Shown here: one piece after another, positions 1-12,403 of the stretch
How the letters are laid out: each line of letters begins with the position of its first letter
Position numbering within the stretch: the first letter of the stretch is position 1
Program-made: the position numbers and the translations under genes
NCBI RefSeq assembly: GCF_963855985.1
Contig: NC_087111.1
Span: 2,795,001-2,859,000, forward strand
Reading direction: 5' to 3'
DNA from: Ostrinia nubilalis
Lineage: Eukaryota > Arthropoda > Insecta > Lepidoptera > Crambidae
Length of the DNA: 64,000 nucleotides
Notes under the pieces: generated by a model
What the model was told of the DNA's origin: nothing
What the model saw: only the letters and a program-made list of their open reading frames with translations
The model's database searches: none

Positions 1-368
1 ATACAAACAAACAAAGCTTTTCTCTTTTTATTATTATTAGTGTTGATTTATGAAATATTTTTTTTATTTTCGTAATTCTAATAGGAATACATGAAGAATG
101 CTAATAAATAACTAGTTTTCTCCTTCTATGGAAGTGCTTAACAAAAATATCACGAAGTCTAATCTTAAGAAAATGGGACGCCATTATGGGCTAGCGTTCG
201 CCATGAAAAGGCAATCCATCTTCATTTTGACTGTAAACTTTCCCAATAAATAATTAGAACGCCATTACGGAAATGGAAAGATGGGGCAAAAGTTTTTTAT
301 GTCAAAGTAATTAGTGAGGAACGAACAAAGAAATGTTAACTCGCATTTATAATGTTAATGATAATATT

Positions 369-507
369 CGTTCGTTCGTTTCAGCCGAAAGACGTCCACT
401 GCTGGACAAAGGCCTCCCAAGGATTTCCACAAAGACCGGTCCTGCGCCGCTCGCATCCAGGCGCCTCCCGCGACCTTCACCAGATCGTCGGTCCACCGGT
501 CGTCGGT
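369..507 (-). repeat. RTE-type LINE 3' end fragment (first of several)
   Basis: Read on the minus strand this matches the 3' end of the RTE element at 53374-55058. It encodes the C-terminal track around the 'RWTDD' motif and ends in the 'cagtggacgtc..tggctgaaa' type 3' end followed by a (cgaa)n tail. Only the last ~140 bp are present, as expected of a 5'-truncated LINE copy or a SINE that borrowed its tail. It has no coding potential of its own. Confidence 0.75.
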
Positions 508-570
508 AATGATAGTATAGGTTTTCTTATTGTTCTACTGCCCTATCTACACTGATCTATCATCATCATT

Positions 571-680
571 TCAGCCACAGGACGTCCACTGCGAAACATA
601 GATCTCCCCCAATGACTTCCATAGCGGCCTGCATCCAGCGCCTTCCTGCTAACTTTATGAGGTCGTCAGTCCACCTTATC
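571..680 (-). repeat. RTE-type LINE 3' end fragment (second copy)
   Basis: A second, independent minus-strand copy of the RTE 3' end lies about 60 bp from the first. It has the same 'RWTDDL.KLAG' coding track and a (tga)n-like tail. It differs from the neighbour at many positions, so it is a separate insertion and not a tandem duplication. A Helitron-like terminus (tacgaagtcgcgggc..agctagt) follows near 869-896. Confidence 0.7.
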
Positions 681-899
681 ATTATAAATTGAGGTATCAT
701 TATAAAGCTGAAGATTTTCTTTTTTCGAACTACTGGTCCGACTTGAAAAAAAAATAAGATGGATGGCCCATTCATCGAGGAAAGCTTTAGTTTACATAAC
801 ATCACCCTACAGCCAATAGGTGCGGAGCAGTAAAGAAAAATGTTGCAAAAACGGGAAACATTATTCAAACTATTTTCACGCGTACGAAGTCGCGGGCAC

Positions 900-2200
900 A
901 GCTAGTGATACCTAATACGTTTTCTTATTGTTCTACTGCCCTATTTCCCAATAAAAGTTTATGCAAAATATAAACAACGCAAGCCAAACAAACCAAGAGA
1001 GAAATCGTTTTTAACATCGCAATATCAACAATAGCAAAGTTTATAAAGTTTTGCTCGGATTCCCAGGAACTCCTTTCATAGCTTCGCTTCATATTTCCTT
1101 ATATCAATAAGGTGGAACGCAGACGAAGACCCTTTTGTGGTGCACAGGAACTTATTAGCGATTTTAATACACTAGGTACCTTTTGCCCGAGGCTTTGCCT
1201 GCGCGGAATTCACTGTTACAGAAAGGCTTTTCCACTATTTGAAATAGGTATTCCCTGTATAATTTAAAATTTCTGTGTCACCCCTTGGAAGAAGTAGCGT
1301 ATTATTCCTTTTCTGCTTAGGAAAAACGTTTTCCTATGCAAATTGGTTTAGAGTAATGAATGATACACTATTATCAATCTGTTTCTGCCAACAACAACCC
1401 ACCTGTCGAATAAAACAACGTATTTTTATCACTAATTGGGTACTAGAATCCAAGTGTTTTCTTCAAGGTAACCTGCGAAAATACAATCTGGTTTTAGACC
1501 TAGATTCGTTCAGTTCCCACTCACAAGTGGCTAAATAAACAAAGCTATTTACGTTTGCGTAGACCTTTATATTCTCCAATAAAGGATCCGCTGGAGGGAT
1601 GGTCAGCAGAAAACAAAGAAAAAACACGGCCATAAAGCCATCGGTTCAATAGGGCGCGAGCGTCAACGGAAAACGCTGTAGCGGCGAGCGCTATTATGTG
1701 CTGGCGGTCACAGAATACTACAGATACAGAGGGTTGGATACGGTATCAATATCATCATCATTTCAGGGACGTCCAGAGCTGAACATGAACATGGGCCTCC
1801 TTGAAATCTTCATGAGGTCGTCTGTACACTTTGTAGGTGTAAGTCCCACCTGCGCTTTGCGATAATACACGGAAGTGTTATTTTTGCGTATAATAAGCAC
1901 TACCATTTTAAACTTATAACCCAAAATTCTTCTCAGCACTTTAACTGGCGATATAGGTACTGAGAACTTTGTTTATTTATTTCTTTATTAATTTAGAGTA
2001 GAATAGGACCACCACCCATCCCGTGGATATGATAGGAAGCGACTAAGACCTGGTTTCCTCCATAGCGGACAGAAGGCGAGCTTAGGAAACCAGGCTTATG
2101 GGAGAAAGAAATGCGAACTTCCAGTCTCTTCAACCCATTTCAAAAACGTGGGGAGTTCAGAATTCCTGCAATGGAGATGATGTCCTGATGATAAGATCTT
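900..2200. other. AT-rich intergenic DNA, no gene seen
   Basis: I see no convincing gene in this stretch. Open frames are short and lack splice or family signals. A degraded RTE 3' tail (minus orientation, about 1755-1835) is the only recognisable repeat. Confidence 0.5.
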
Positions 2201-2202
2201 AA

Positions 2203-2440
2203 AGGTTTTAAACCTTTATTTGACACCTGTCATCCGCTTTGCAATGGAGGGAAGTCGAACCTTAATATCGAACTCCTCCTATATTCTTCTGATTAATTTC
2301 GTTGCGGGTCCAATGACAGTTTAACTTTCCCCCGGGACAAACTTGACCTTCATTGGTTGGGTATTTGTGGCGGTCAAGCTGTAGATCCTGGCTACACAGG
2401 AGTTGCAACAAGAGGTAGGAATAGTCCCGAAATGCTATGC
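2203..2440 (+). repeat. Dispersed repeat family A, copy 1
   Basis: This ~235-bp unit starts near an 'aaggttttaaacctt' palindrome and includes 'tttcgttgcgggtccaatga' and 'caagctgtagatcctggcta'. It recurs at 4733-4967, 31093-31257, 52066-52292 (inverted) and 57242-57402. There is no clear TIR or poly-A tail, so the class is unknown; a LINE 3' UTR or a non-autonomous element are both possible. Confidence 0.8.
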
Positions 2441-3261
2441 ATTTAGCTATGCCGCCTCCACAGCGTAGAACTCCGTGTAAGCATGGTTGTTAGCGCCAAT
2501 GGCGCTCTGTACAGTGGCAGCTACGTATCGGCCGCACACAGTGTTGTTTAGCGTCCACATATAGCCATAGGTATTGGAACAACAAGTGATCATAAATCAG
2601 AACTGTGGGTAAAAATAACTGTAGTATGAAACGTGAAATTTAAATTCCCATACAATTTGTTCGTCATATTCTGCCTTTCAAACTGCCTCCCTATTTATTC
2701 ACATATTGACCTTTCTTTAGAATTGCCAGCGAGTATCTTTGAACCAGCTTTAGTATGTACTAGGTCTACTCTATCTACTACCCTTTTTTGTGTTGAGCGG
2801 CTATTCTAGTTCTATGAAGTCCCAGTATCACTGCGACCGCTATCGATCTATTGTGATCGCCACTGTTTTCCTTACAGTACGCCTCCGAGTGCAGTATCTT
2901 TTGGGCCTTGGGGGGCGACTAATGCTACCTTACCTACATATGACTCTTCAGTTGAAAAATCAAACTCATATTCTCGCCGATATTCTCCCTGTTGTACCAT
3001 TGCCCTTAGAATAAATACAGCAACGCGAAAGTTCTGTCACGTTCAGTCGAAACTAAATATCAAGGACAGTCAGACAAGTTCAGCAGCTGTTTCCTACTCT
3101 TAAACTTCGCTGTAACTTTCTGCTGGCCCTTAAACAAATTCTGTAACTATACACAATGCCTAAGTGCACTTACAGGATATTTTTTACTTACAACAGTACA
3201 TCGCATGCAAAATAGCATTAATACAACAGCAATATAATCATCACGTTCCAAAAGCGCAGGG

Positions 3262-3360
3262 TGGAACGTCCACGCACGAGGTGGACCAACCGGTCAGTAT
3301 GGAAATCATTGGGGGAGGCCTATGTTTAGCAATGAACATCTTGTAGCTGAAATTATGATC
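3262..3360 (+). repeat. RTE-type LINE 3' end fragment (third copy)
   Basis: This is a plus-strand copy of the RTE 3' end. 'ggtggaac' leads into 'atggaaatcattgggggagg' and the 'gtagctgaaat' end. It is heavily 5' truncated. It lies about 100 bp upstream of the R1-like fragment. Confidence 0.65.
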
Positions 3361-3465
3361 TACAAAGTTAGTAGCCGACTCTAAAATTACTTGTTTACTA
3401 ATGAGGGCTACTGCACTCGTACTTTTGTAACGGTACAACTAAATTAAAACTCGGCCATCATGCTG

Positions 3466-4679
3466 AATCAAAGGTGCTCACGCGCGGCTGTCCCCAAGGA
3501 TCGGTCCTAGGGCCCTACCTTTGGAATTTGGGTTTCGATGATTTTCTAGCATTACCATTACCCGAAGGCTGTTCGTTAACCGGGTACGCTGATGACGGTC
3601 TCCTTTTAATAGAGGCTGACACTAGATCAAAGCTTGAAAATCTAGCGGATACATGCTTGAATTTAATATCTCAATGGGGAGACAGGAATCGTTTGCAGTT
3701 TGCCCCTCACAAAACTTATCAGCTTCTATTAAAAGGTAATCTTAAGGTTTTGCCTCGCATTAAATTCAATGAAATAACTGTTAAAAAACGGGAATCTGTT
3801 TGCTATCTCGGACTAATTTTAGAGAAAAACTTTAGTTTTGTCGAGCACATTAAACAGATCGGTGAAAAAGCTAAAAAGAACTTTTATGCCTTAAGTCACA
3901 TTTCAACCTCGACGTGGGGTCTAACTTTTAAAATCCTCCGAGTAATATATTCGGCCACTTATTTAAGCTCCATTTGCTATGGTGCACCAGTTTGGGCTGA
4001 CAGAGCTACTATAGGAGCCGCTCGACGGAAACTACTCCAAAGTCAACTCCTTGCATTGATTTTTCTTTGCAAAGCTTACAGAACTGTGAGCACGGAAGCT
4101 CTGCCAGTCTTGGCTGGTGTACTGCCGGTCGACTTAGAGGTACAGAAGCGTGCGGCTATGTACTTCGCATCAAGGGAAAATATAACCTCCGATTTCTTAA
4201 ATAGCCGCGATCGTTCTAAAATAAGTCGATTATTTGATTCCCGAGAAGTCGTTGAAGAAGATTTACTTAATGAATGGCAGAAAAGATGGGATACGTCAGT
4301 CAAAGGACGTCACTTATATAAGTTCTTCCCGAATGTACGCGAACGTCTAACTAGGCGATGGTTAGAAATCGACCATTGCTCGTCGCAGTTCCTCACGGGA
4401 CATGGCAACTTTAAACATAAACTTCACGAATTCAAACTAGTTCCGTCTCCTTTTTGCGAGTGTTCCACTGATGATGTCAGTCATGAGCAGTCTGCCCATC
4501 ATATCTTGTGGGAGTGTGATCTTTGGAAACATGAACGTGATATAATGCTTAATTCAATACAACATACATCTGTTTCCGCAATTTATTACACCGATCTTGT
4601 CGCGACAAGGAAAAATTTCCGTGCTTTTAAGCGATTTTGTGAAAAATATTATTGGCAGGTAGTTGCTAATTGCTCATAA
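3466..4679 (+). pseudogene. 5'-truncated R1-like non-LTR reverse transcriptase
   Basis: An open frame of about 400 codons begins inside the reverse transcriptase domain. The 'TRGCPQGSVLGP' motif comes at the very start, the 'GYADD' catalytic motif about 30 residues later, then thumb and C-terminal sequence with a Cys/His-containing tail ('HILWECDLW'). R1-clade LINEs of arthropods carry these motifs. The endonuclease domain, the first half of RT and ORF1 are missing and the open frame starts with a non-ATG codon, so this is a dead, 5'-truncated insertion and not a gene. The remaining frame is uninterrupted to its TAA, suggesting a fairly recent copy. Its 3' flank meets dispersed repeat A at about 4733. 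Confidence 0.85.
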
Positions 4680-4732
4680 GATAGGCCCCCTTAATTTAAT
4701 TTATTGTCCGTGGTGCATAATCTTTTCTTGAA

Positions 4733-4967
4733 GGTTTTAAACCTTTGTTTGTCACCTGTCATCCGCTTTGCAATGGAGGGAAGTCGAACCTTAATTTCGA
4801 ACTCCTCCTATGTTCTTCTGATTAATTTCGTTGCGGGTCCAATGACAGTTTAACTTTCCCCCGGGACAAACTTGACCTTCATTGGTTGGGTTTTTGTGGC
4901 GGTCAAGCTGTAGATCCTGGCTACACAGGAGTTGCAGTGGTGGGAACGAGAGGTGGGAATAGTCCCG
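4733..4967 (+). repeat. Dispersed repeat family A, copy 2
   Basis: This is nearly identical to copy 1 at 2203-2440 and begins at the same palindromic boundary. It abuts the MITE at 4968, which looks inserted at the 'agtcccg' end of the repeat. Confidence 0.8.
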
Positions 4968-5185
4968 TAATGAGGGCTATCGTTTTTATACTTAACAGTT
5001 GGCACCCCTGGCGATTGACAGGACCTTACTCTACAGTGGCGCCATCTTGATGAGTGCAAATGCGATAGTCCTCCTACCACTTTAGCGTTCACAAGTTGGC
5101 GCCACTGTCTTCGCTACTAGCAAGTGACAGGACCTTACTCTACAGTGGCGCTAACTGGTGAGCGCTAAAACGATAGCCCTCATTA
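4968..5185. mobile_element. MITE with TIRs (taatgagggctatcgtttt)
   Basis: The left end 'taatgagggctatcgttt' is matched by the inverted right end 'aacgatagccctcatta'. Between them is a sub-repeated core with 'gacaggaccttactctacag' present twice. There is no coding capacity. The short length and inverted ends fit a non-autonomous DNA transposon. Confidence 0.75.
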
Positions 5186-7520
5186 CATCGAGATGTATGT
5201 AATCTTACAGCCTATTTTGGGCTTGATAGGGTGGTGTGATCAGTTAGTTACATGTCACTGGAGATCAACTGAAGCAAACTTTAACTGCAATCTTCCAAAC
5301 ATCAGCCAGGGCCATGACCTTTTCAAATATTAAGCTGGTAGGGTAATTCAAGTGCAATCTGTCATTTCAATCTATTCTATTTGTCATTTAGCTTGTTTAA
5401 TCTGTGCTGAATAAAGTGCACAATATTTAAGCAGGATATGGTTGCACGTGGATTTTTAGAGAGTTAAATCTTTTGGCCAATAGAAAACGTCATAATAGTT
5501 ATTATATGAACTGGGATTGGTCAATGACTTTTGAAATTAAAATCCGATGGCCTGAAAAAATCGGTTTTCCAACAAACGTCAGTTACGCGCAAGGAGGTTT
5601 AGCTATTTATCCATCGAAGTTAATAAGGGAGAAGACATAAGACTAATTTTATTATTTGCCTGCCGCGACCCGGTTTTTACGAACAATGACGATGACGAAC
5701 GATGAACCAGTAATGAGGAGCACACTTAGCAATGCTTCCAGGTTGCGCCTCGGTATCAATTAAGTAACATTTTCCGTTAAGTTTACTTTATGGCCAACTA
5801 AAGGACTTTTGCCGTCTCCATGGACAAACTCGAAGTATGATAACTACAGTCATTGTCAAAATTTTGCACTGCCATTGCCGCTGGATACCATATATCGCTA
5901 CTATATTCATAGATAATAGACTTTCAGTTAATCGTCAAAATTGACATTGTTTTTTAAATAACAACAAATGGTATGAATTTTTAAATGTGATATTTTTAAA
6001 AAGGTAAGTCCCCAAAACAACATTTGATAGCCTATTTTCTTTCGTTGGCATCTAAGTTCCTGTTTTCTACATATATGTTACTACTACCTATTGGATAAGT
6101 AACTAAGAACTTTGTCGTTTATTCCATGTGAACAAAATCCCTAAAAGCCCATTTGTAATAATATTCTTACTAAACACTGCTGAAAAAGGACTAAACTTCT
6201 GAGCTATGAACGTATAATCCAGTAGCATTAAGTAGGTAGGTACGTATAGCGACGTTGGAACTTGATATAGAAGTTAGCTGTTTTATATTTTTTTTCACAG
6301 CAGAAATCTTTATCTTTGTTCTTAATATCTGATCGTACGTATTGTCTTTTAAAATATTACATTTGCCTAAATAAAAATAACCGACCTGCTGCTTATGTAA
6401 ATTATAATTATTTATTATAACCCTACTTACAATCTCTAAGCTTACAATGCATAACAATCATAATTAGGTATTATAACCCTACTTAACAATGCATAACAAT
6501 CATAAGATAGTTTGGCGTATAAGTAGGTAGGTAGGTACTATCTAGGCCGAAGGTGGAAGCGATCGACCCGGAAATATTCTCAACCATCTCAATTATCATA
6601 ATATGTATTTAGAACAGTCCCTCCTTACCAATGATATTATAGATAATACCATTGCTCCTTACCATCAATGCAATCGAGCAGACAAAGGACATTGATAAAA
6701 ATCGCCCTAAGATTTTCAAAGACTTAGTATGTACCATAATTTTATGTATATTTTATTTATTTACTTGCAAGTGTCCAAACCTATCGGACAAGTTGCAGTT
6801 CGAAAAAATATTTTAAAAGTATTTAAACGAAATCAAAGTCACCGACATATTGACAGAGCAGAGACAGAGATGCGCTTTTTTAATTCGATTTAAGTAAATA
6901 ATGGTATGATCGATTAGACTAGAGTCTAATCATTAGACCTTTAGACGGGCGCAGATCCGCCGCGCCCGCAGCGCTTCAGTGGATTATTGCATTTTATGTA
7001 TATTTAATCACATTTATTTACCTACATTTACACATTTACTCTTTTCTTTAAGTGTAGACACTGTTTATGTATAAGTCCACTATTGCATGCCGTGGCAACC
7101 TATAATTAAGGCAGCACTTAGATTAAGTTAAATACGTTGTAAATATTGATTGTCTTCCAGTGTATGTCTTGTTGGTTGTCCTATTAAATAAATAAAATAA
7201 ATATTTATAGCAACACAATGTTTAAAAATAAATTTTTTCAAAAACGATCAATTTAATCGATTATGTCTATTCTAAATGGACATCCCTATTTGTTAGTCAA
7301 ATTGTCATTCACTCGCATCACCTTTTCTCTCTCACTCACTCTTGCTGTGTTGCTGTCTTGCTTGATCCTTCTTTGTGATTCGTTTGTGTTTTAGCTTTTA
7401 TTTTCGGAACTTTATTAACTACAAACTTGGCTATTCAAACGGACTCTGATTGATTGCAATAACGACATACTCAGCCTGGGATTTACTGTTTTTGTGTGGC
7501 TCGGCCAAGGCTCGGCTGGT
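5186..7520. other. AT-rich intergenic DNA, no gene seen
   Basis: No gene is supported. Around 6930-7200 there is a SINE/LINE-like 3' end finishing in an (aaataaat)n tail. Around 6180-6530 there are short 'taggtaggta' runs. The stretch 7290-7520 has less AT and could be the upstream region of the relic that follows. Confidence 0.4.
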
Positions 7521-7526
7521 GGTTCT

Positions 7527-9995
7527 ATGGTGTTAGAAAATGAGCAACTTAATTATACACAACAATGGGCACCTCGATCGGTAAGTACCTACATTTTGCT
7601 CTGCAATCTTATGAATAAGTACTAGCCTTGCCAAACTTCTGAATTGCCATTCTCATGGCGGGTTGTCTTGAAATGAATGTTCCGCTATTATCTGTGGTTC
7701 AACCCTGGACAGTGTGGACAGCCAGGCCCGATTCGATTGTAAGAAACTAGTCGATGGTACAGCGCAATGGAGGCATGAGCGAAACAACAATTATGTTGAC
7801 AATCCAGCTGGTTTTGGTGTAAATCTAAGGAATTATTTACTTTGACACTATCTCCCTGCTCTCAATGAAAGCTTGTTTTGTTTTGTTTTTTGGAACTAAG
7901 ACTACTAGATTATTATTTTTTGTAACTAAGTTTGTAACACGTCATAATTAATTATTATAACAACAATGCTTATTTACTAAAGCTGTTTAACCCTACCCTC
8001 TGACCCAAAATTCTACTAACAGCACATAATATTGAATTATCATTTTTTTAATGGTTTGCGGCTCAATTTATTCAACGCACAGGAGTATGTGTGGCATGGC
8101 ATGCAATGAATCTATTTATTTTTACAGGTTACAGCTCATGATCTTATATGCATAACATGTTGGACCCAAGCCCAAGATACAACACAAATGCATCTACTTC
8201 AAATCTTAGCAGAAAATGTGTGCTTTGCAGTAGAACACTAGAGCCTAGAACACGTTCACATCAGCTCATGTCCCTGAGAACTAACACTCAACATCATATT
8301 AACATCAGGAACATAATTGTGGAACGACTAACTCCATTAGAGGTAATGCACGCTAAAGTCCTTATTTAATAAAATGTTATTGGCTATACAATCAGTCTAA
8401 TTCTTGTAAAGTTATTGGTTTCTGTAAATTAATACTAAAATAAAATAATTTAAGTGTGGGACATTAAAAAACTGATAATTTTTTTAAACTTATTTCTAAT
8501 TATTATTATTTTTAAACAGGTTACTGCAAATGACTACATCTGTGGGGCTTGTCACTCATTATTGCAAAGAGATACCACACCTACTTCACAAGACTCTCCA
8601 GATATGCCAACCGGTGCCCCGGTAGGTCACCAACAAGTTTGTGTTGGATGTGGTTGTTCATTATTGCGAACTTGAAGTCATTGTTTGGATACAGAGAATA
8701 ATCAAGATATATTAAACATTGTTCGAAATTGGATTCAACCCAGAGAGGTAAGAGCCCTGCCAGTTTTATAATACATAAAAATAATTATGCCGGTTTATTA
8801 TAATAATAAAAAAGGTTTTTTCCGAATCAGCCTTCCCATCCTTCAACTCCTTCCATTGCTTTCAATCTGCCACTACTCTCATCCATACAGGTTATACAGG
8901 GTGGAAACGATAAGTGATCTCACTCGATTATTTCTAAACTACACAAGATATCGAAAAACTGGTTACTCATCCTGAAAGTGCTTCACGAGCTCTTTCTAAC
9001 GGTATCAGTAAATAGTTACAGAATTAACTGGATCTATCCGAAAATTCAATGTTTTCAGCCTCCATACTAAATGTATGCCAGCCACACAATATTAAAAGTG
9101 TTATAGATCACTTATCGTTTCCACCCTGTATAATACAAATAGACTTATATTATTAAAATATTGCAATATTATTACTTACATAATATTAAACATAATTTTT
9201 ACTATTATAAAGCCAGTTAAAAATTCCCTGAGCCAAATAAACTCAGTAAAGTTTTATTTATACTTCCTGCATAACAACAGACTACTCTTTTAAACTACCA
9301 CTATTCTCACTCTCAATCCTCGTTCCTCATTCATCCCTTTCGTTTCCTCCATAGACCAATCATTCCTCATCATTCAGCGTTCAAATCATAAATTATCTTT
9401 CATCACTCATCTTACTATTCCGTTACACACAAAAGTCGTTAATCCTATATAATATTGCTCTTCTTATTGTTGAACTGTGAATCTGATGTTTTATTTTATT
9501 TTCAGATTCGTCCTTCAGATCTTCTTTGCCATAGATACTATCAGAGAGCACGAATTACTACAGTTGGTGCTTATTTAATGAAGCTGAGGACCGGTGATTC
9601 AGATGACAGAATAGCTACATTACTTGGCATTTCAAGGAGTACTCTTACAAAATATGTAATGAAAGCACGCAGTATGATGGAGGAACATTTCGTACCAGCA
9701 CATTTAGGGTTACAACATATTAGTAGAGAGGAAGTAGCCCAAAGAAACCTTTATGTTCCAGTCTCTTTTCGGGAAGCCAGGAAACGATTTACCACAAAGA
9801 AAGGCTATTGTCATCATGGATGGTACATACATACATTTATGTGCAAAAAAGTAGCAATTATGCATACCAAAAAAAAAAACTTATTCCCTATACAAATATC
9901 GGAATCTCGTTAAACCATTTATGGTACTTTGTTGTGATGGCGACATCATTGATGTATTGGGCCCATATTTAATAGAAAATGTAGAACATGACCAT
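7527..9995 (+). pseudogene. Decayed DDE_Tnp_4 (PIF/Harbinger, ISL2EU-like) transposase gene
   Basis: Exon-like blocks at 7527-7580, 8128-8342, 8520-8747 and 9506 onward have GT/AG borders, mostly in phase. Each middle block carries paired Cys-x2-Cys motifs ('CVLC', 'CGAC', 'CVGC'), suggesting a repeated zinc-binding N-terminal region. The last block has a helix-turn-helix-like stretch ('IATLLGISRSTLTKYVM') followed by 'GLQHISREEVAQRN', then 'MDGTYI' and, in another frame, 'YRNLVKPFMV', 'CDGDIIDVLGPYL'. These match the DDE_Tnp_4 pattern as I know it. Decay is clear: exon 8128-8342 is frameshifted, an in-frame TGA sits at 8673, and there are at least two frameshifts after 9810. The catalytic core after the second block is missing. 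The assignment to ISL2EU and not to another Harbinger branch is inference. Confidence 0.7.
8893..9132. mobile_element. MITE with 'tatacagggtgg' TIRs
   Basis: The two ends are perfect inverted repeats of about 28 bp, beginning 'tatacagggtggaaacgata'. The outermost TA is probably the target duplication. It sits in the intron-like gap between the last two blocks of the transposase relic. TA duplication suggests a Tc1/mariner-type or similar parent. Confidence 0.85.
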
Positions 9996-9999
9996 TAAT

Positions 10000-10260
10000 A
10001 AATAATAAGTACCTACATACGTATTTTCATTTATACCTACATAACTGCCTACTTACCCTTGGGTCGGAATAAAGATATTTTTGGATTTAAATGTAAGTAA
10101 AATATATTAACTTCTTTTTAAAAAATGTTTGGCTTTTCCGTAGGCATTCCTATTTTTCCAATACGCAAAGTTAAATTTGCTGCTATTCATACGGTTTGAC
10201 AAAGGGGTTCTTTATCGATCTACGATTTAAAGTGTAATTAAGACGTCTCTCCTACATATC
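10000..10260. other. AT-rich spacer
   Basis: No coding or repeat structure was recognised between the transposase relic and the Helitron-like element. Confidence 0.4.
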
Positions 10261-10263
10261 TAT

Positions 10264-10600
10264 ACCTACTTATAATAAATCTGTAGAGAGGTCAATTCTG
10301 TACATGAAATATAATTTTCAAAATAACTATCAGGGGGTGATACTGATGCCAAAAATGCAATCAGTAAAATTTTTGTCTGTCTGTCTGTCCGTCTGTATGT
10401 TCCTTATAGAAACAAAAACTACTCGACGGATTTTAACGAAACTTGGTACAATTATTCTTCATACTCCTGGGCAGGTTATAGTATACTTAGGAATTCTCAC
10501 GGGAACAGGAATTAGCGGGAAAATCCTTTTGTATGAAAAATCTAAACCGCTTAAGTTAGACGCTTTAAATTTCGCACGTAAGGTAAACGGCTACTAGTTC
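10264..10600 (+). mobile_element. Helitron-like non-autonomous element, plus copy
   Basis: It starts near 'cttataataaatctgtagag', passes the 'tctgtctgtctgtccgtctg' stretch and 'cgacggattttaacgaaact', and ends at 'ctactagt' near 10598. The same sequence occurs inverted at 12404-12873. The CTAGT-type end without TIRs is the pattern of lepidopteran Helitron-like elements. Class assignment is inference. Confidence 0.65.
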
Positions 10601-11580
10601 GTGATAGTACGTAAGTTCGTAAGTTTTTTTTCTAGCTCAAATAATAAGCAAATGGAATATTATTTATTAAAATTCTTCATTACTACAAAAACTCTATTAT
10701 TTAAGCTATCTAAAAAACCAAGTACCAACATTGTGGCTCCAAAAATGAGAGCAATACGAAGCTTCAAACTCTCAGAGAGCCAAAAACAGCCGTGCGGCGT
10801 GCAAAGGTTGCTCTCACCCTAAGGTTAGCGCTCCAACTTCTTAAGCTTATAGAAAGGCGAAGGAACGCCCATTTGAATAAAACTTGTAATAGTGGTTTCA
10901 TGTGTTCCTTGACAATTGATTTGGCTTAGAAAAAAGTTATAAGGAAACGTAGAATTCCTTTAAAATTGCTATTAATTGACTCACGAAATAGCGTACATAT
11001 TATTTTTCGGGTGTCCCCTATTTCGTGACACTACCGAATCAAGGATATTATGGATAACATTTTGATGCTTGGTTTATAAATAATTATTTATGATAATTTA
11101 AATGTAAGTTATGAAACAAATAATGCATTTATTTAAGTTTCTCATGACCTAAATTCGGTATATGTTTCGTTCACTAGAATTTATATGACACGAGTTTGAA
11201 GTTCACATAAATGACCAATTTTAAGATAAATTAGCATAAGTAGGCCAGTGCAATTTTGGTTTTAATTCGATTTGTTTTATTTATCTTTGTTTATTTGTGT
11301 AATATATGGGATAGATAATAGTTAATTGACACAATTTGACAAAAATCCATGAATTTTACTTGGGGAATTTGGAATAATCAATATCACGAAACAAGAAACC
11401 GTATTAATGTTACTTTTTTCCAAGTTCGTGATATATAAATGTATAGTGTTAGGTACTTTTATAATACATACCATCAAAGAAATCGACATATTTTTTAGTT
11501 TTTTTAATACTGACCTACCTACCTAGATAAAAAATTTATTAATTACTTACTTTTTATTATGAATCATTGGCGTATCTGGG
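10600..11580. other. Spacer between the two Helitron-like copies
   Basis: This is AT-rich with no supported gene. Short pieces such as 'ccctatttcgtgac' and 'cacgaaa' recur within it at intervals, but no clear unit can be drawn. Confidence 0.4.
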
Positions 11581-11830
11581 GTTATTTTCAGGGGGGGCTA
11601 CCCTCACTTGAAGCAGCTCCAGAGATGGGATTAGGGGGAAGGGGGGGCGCCAGCCCCCCCCCCCCTCCAAATTTCTAATGGCTTGTATAAATATTTTCAC
11701 ATACTTATCGTCAGAAATAACAAATCAAAATTTCATGGGTACGAAGGGGGGGGGGGGCAGCCCCCCCCCACATTTCTAATGGTTATATAAATATTTTCAC
11801 ATATTGTTAGAATTAACAAATCAAAATTTT
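11580..11830. repeat. Imperfect tandem duplication with poly-G/poly-C palindromes
   Basis: Two related ~110-bp units each contain a long G run followed a few bases later by a long C run, then 'atttctaatgg', 'tataaatattttcacata' and 'aacaaatcaaaattt'. The G-run/C-run pairs can form hairpins on either strand, and the G runs could form G-quadruplexes. Such runs are also error-prone in assembly, so their exact lengths are uncertain. Confidence 0.75.
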
Positions 11831-12403
11831 ATACGTAGGTACGTACCTAGCTAGACTCACATTATTTCTCATAAATATTTCAGGTAAGTAATATCGTCAA
11901 TTTCACACAATTCATTTATTCTAAATGTATATTTTCGTTTTTAAATTTATTAAACCCTTAATCATTATTAAAATATCCTAATTCATCCATAAAACCTTAT
12001 CCCGAAATAGAGGACATGAGTTCACGAACTTAGAATCAGAGTAAAATTTTATCACGAAACAGGATCCAAACAAGAGGTCCACAGAACAATTAATATTAAA
12101 AAAAGTTCAAACTATATAACTATAATTTTTGTATTAAGTTACTGTCAAAAGACCAAAGTTTAGCATACAAAAGCTTTCATACTGATATCATGCTTGGTTA
12201 TTTTTAAATAAAATGTTAAAGTCGTAAGTGCCTTAATATACCGAAGTAGGGGGCACTTACCTTAGGTACTTTAGTAAACTAATTCCCACGGGAACGGGAA
12301 TTCGCATTATTATACATATAATTCTTGACAATAAATAGTTTTATTAATAAAATACCTGCCTTGTCTAGCATAAAAAAAAAATAAAAAAAAAAAAAATTAG
12401 CAA

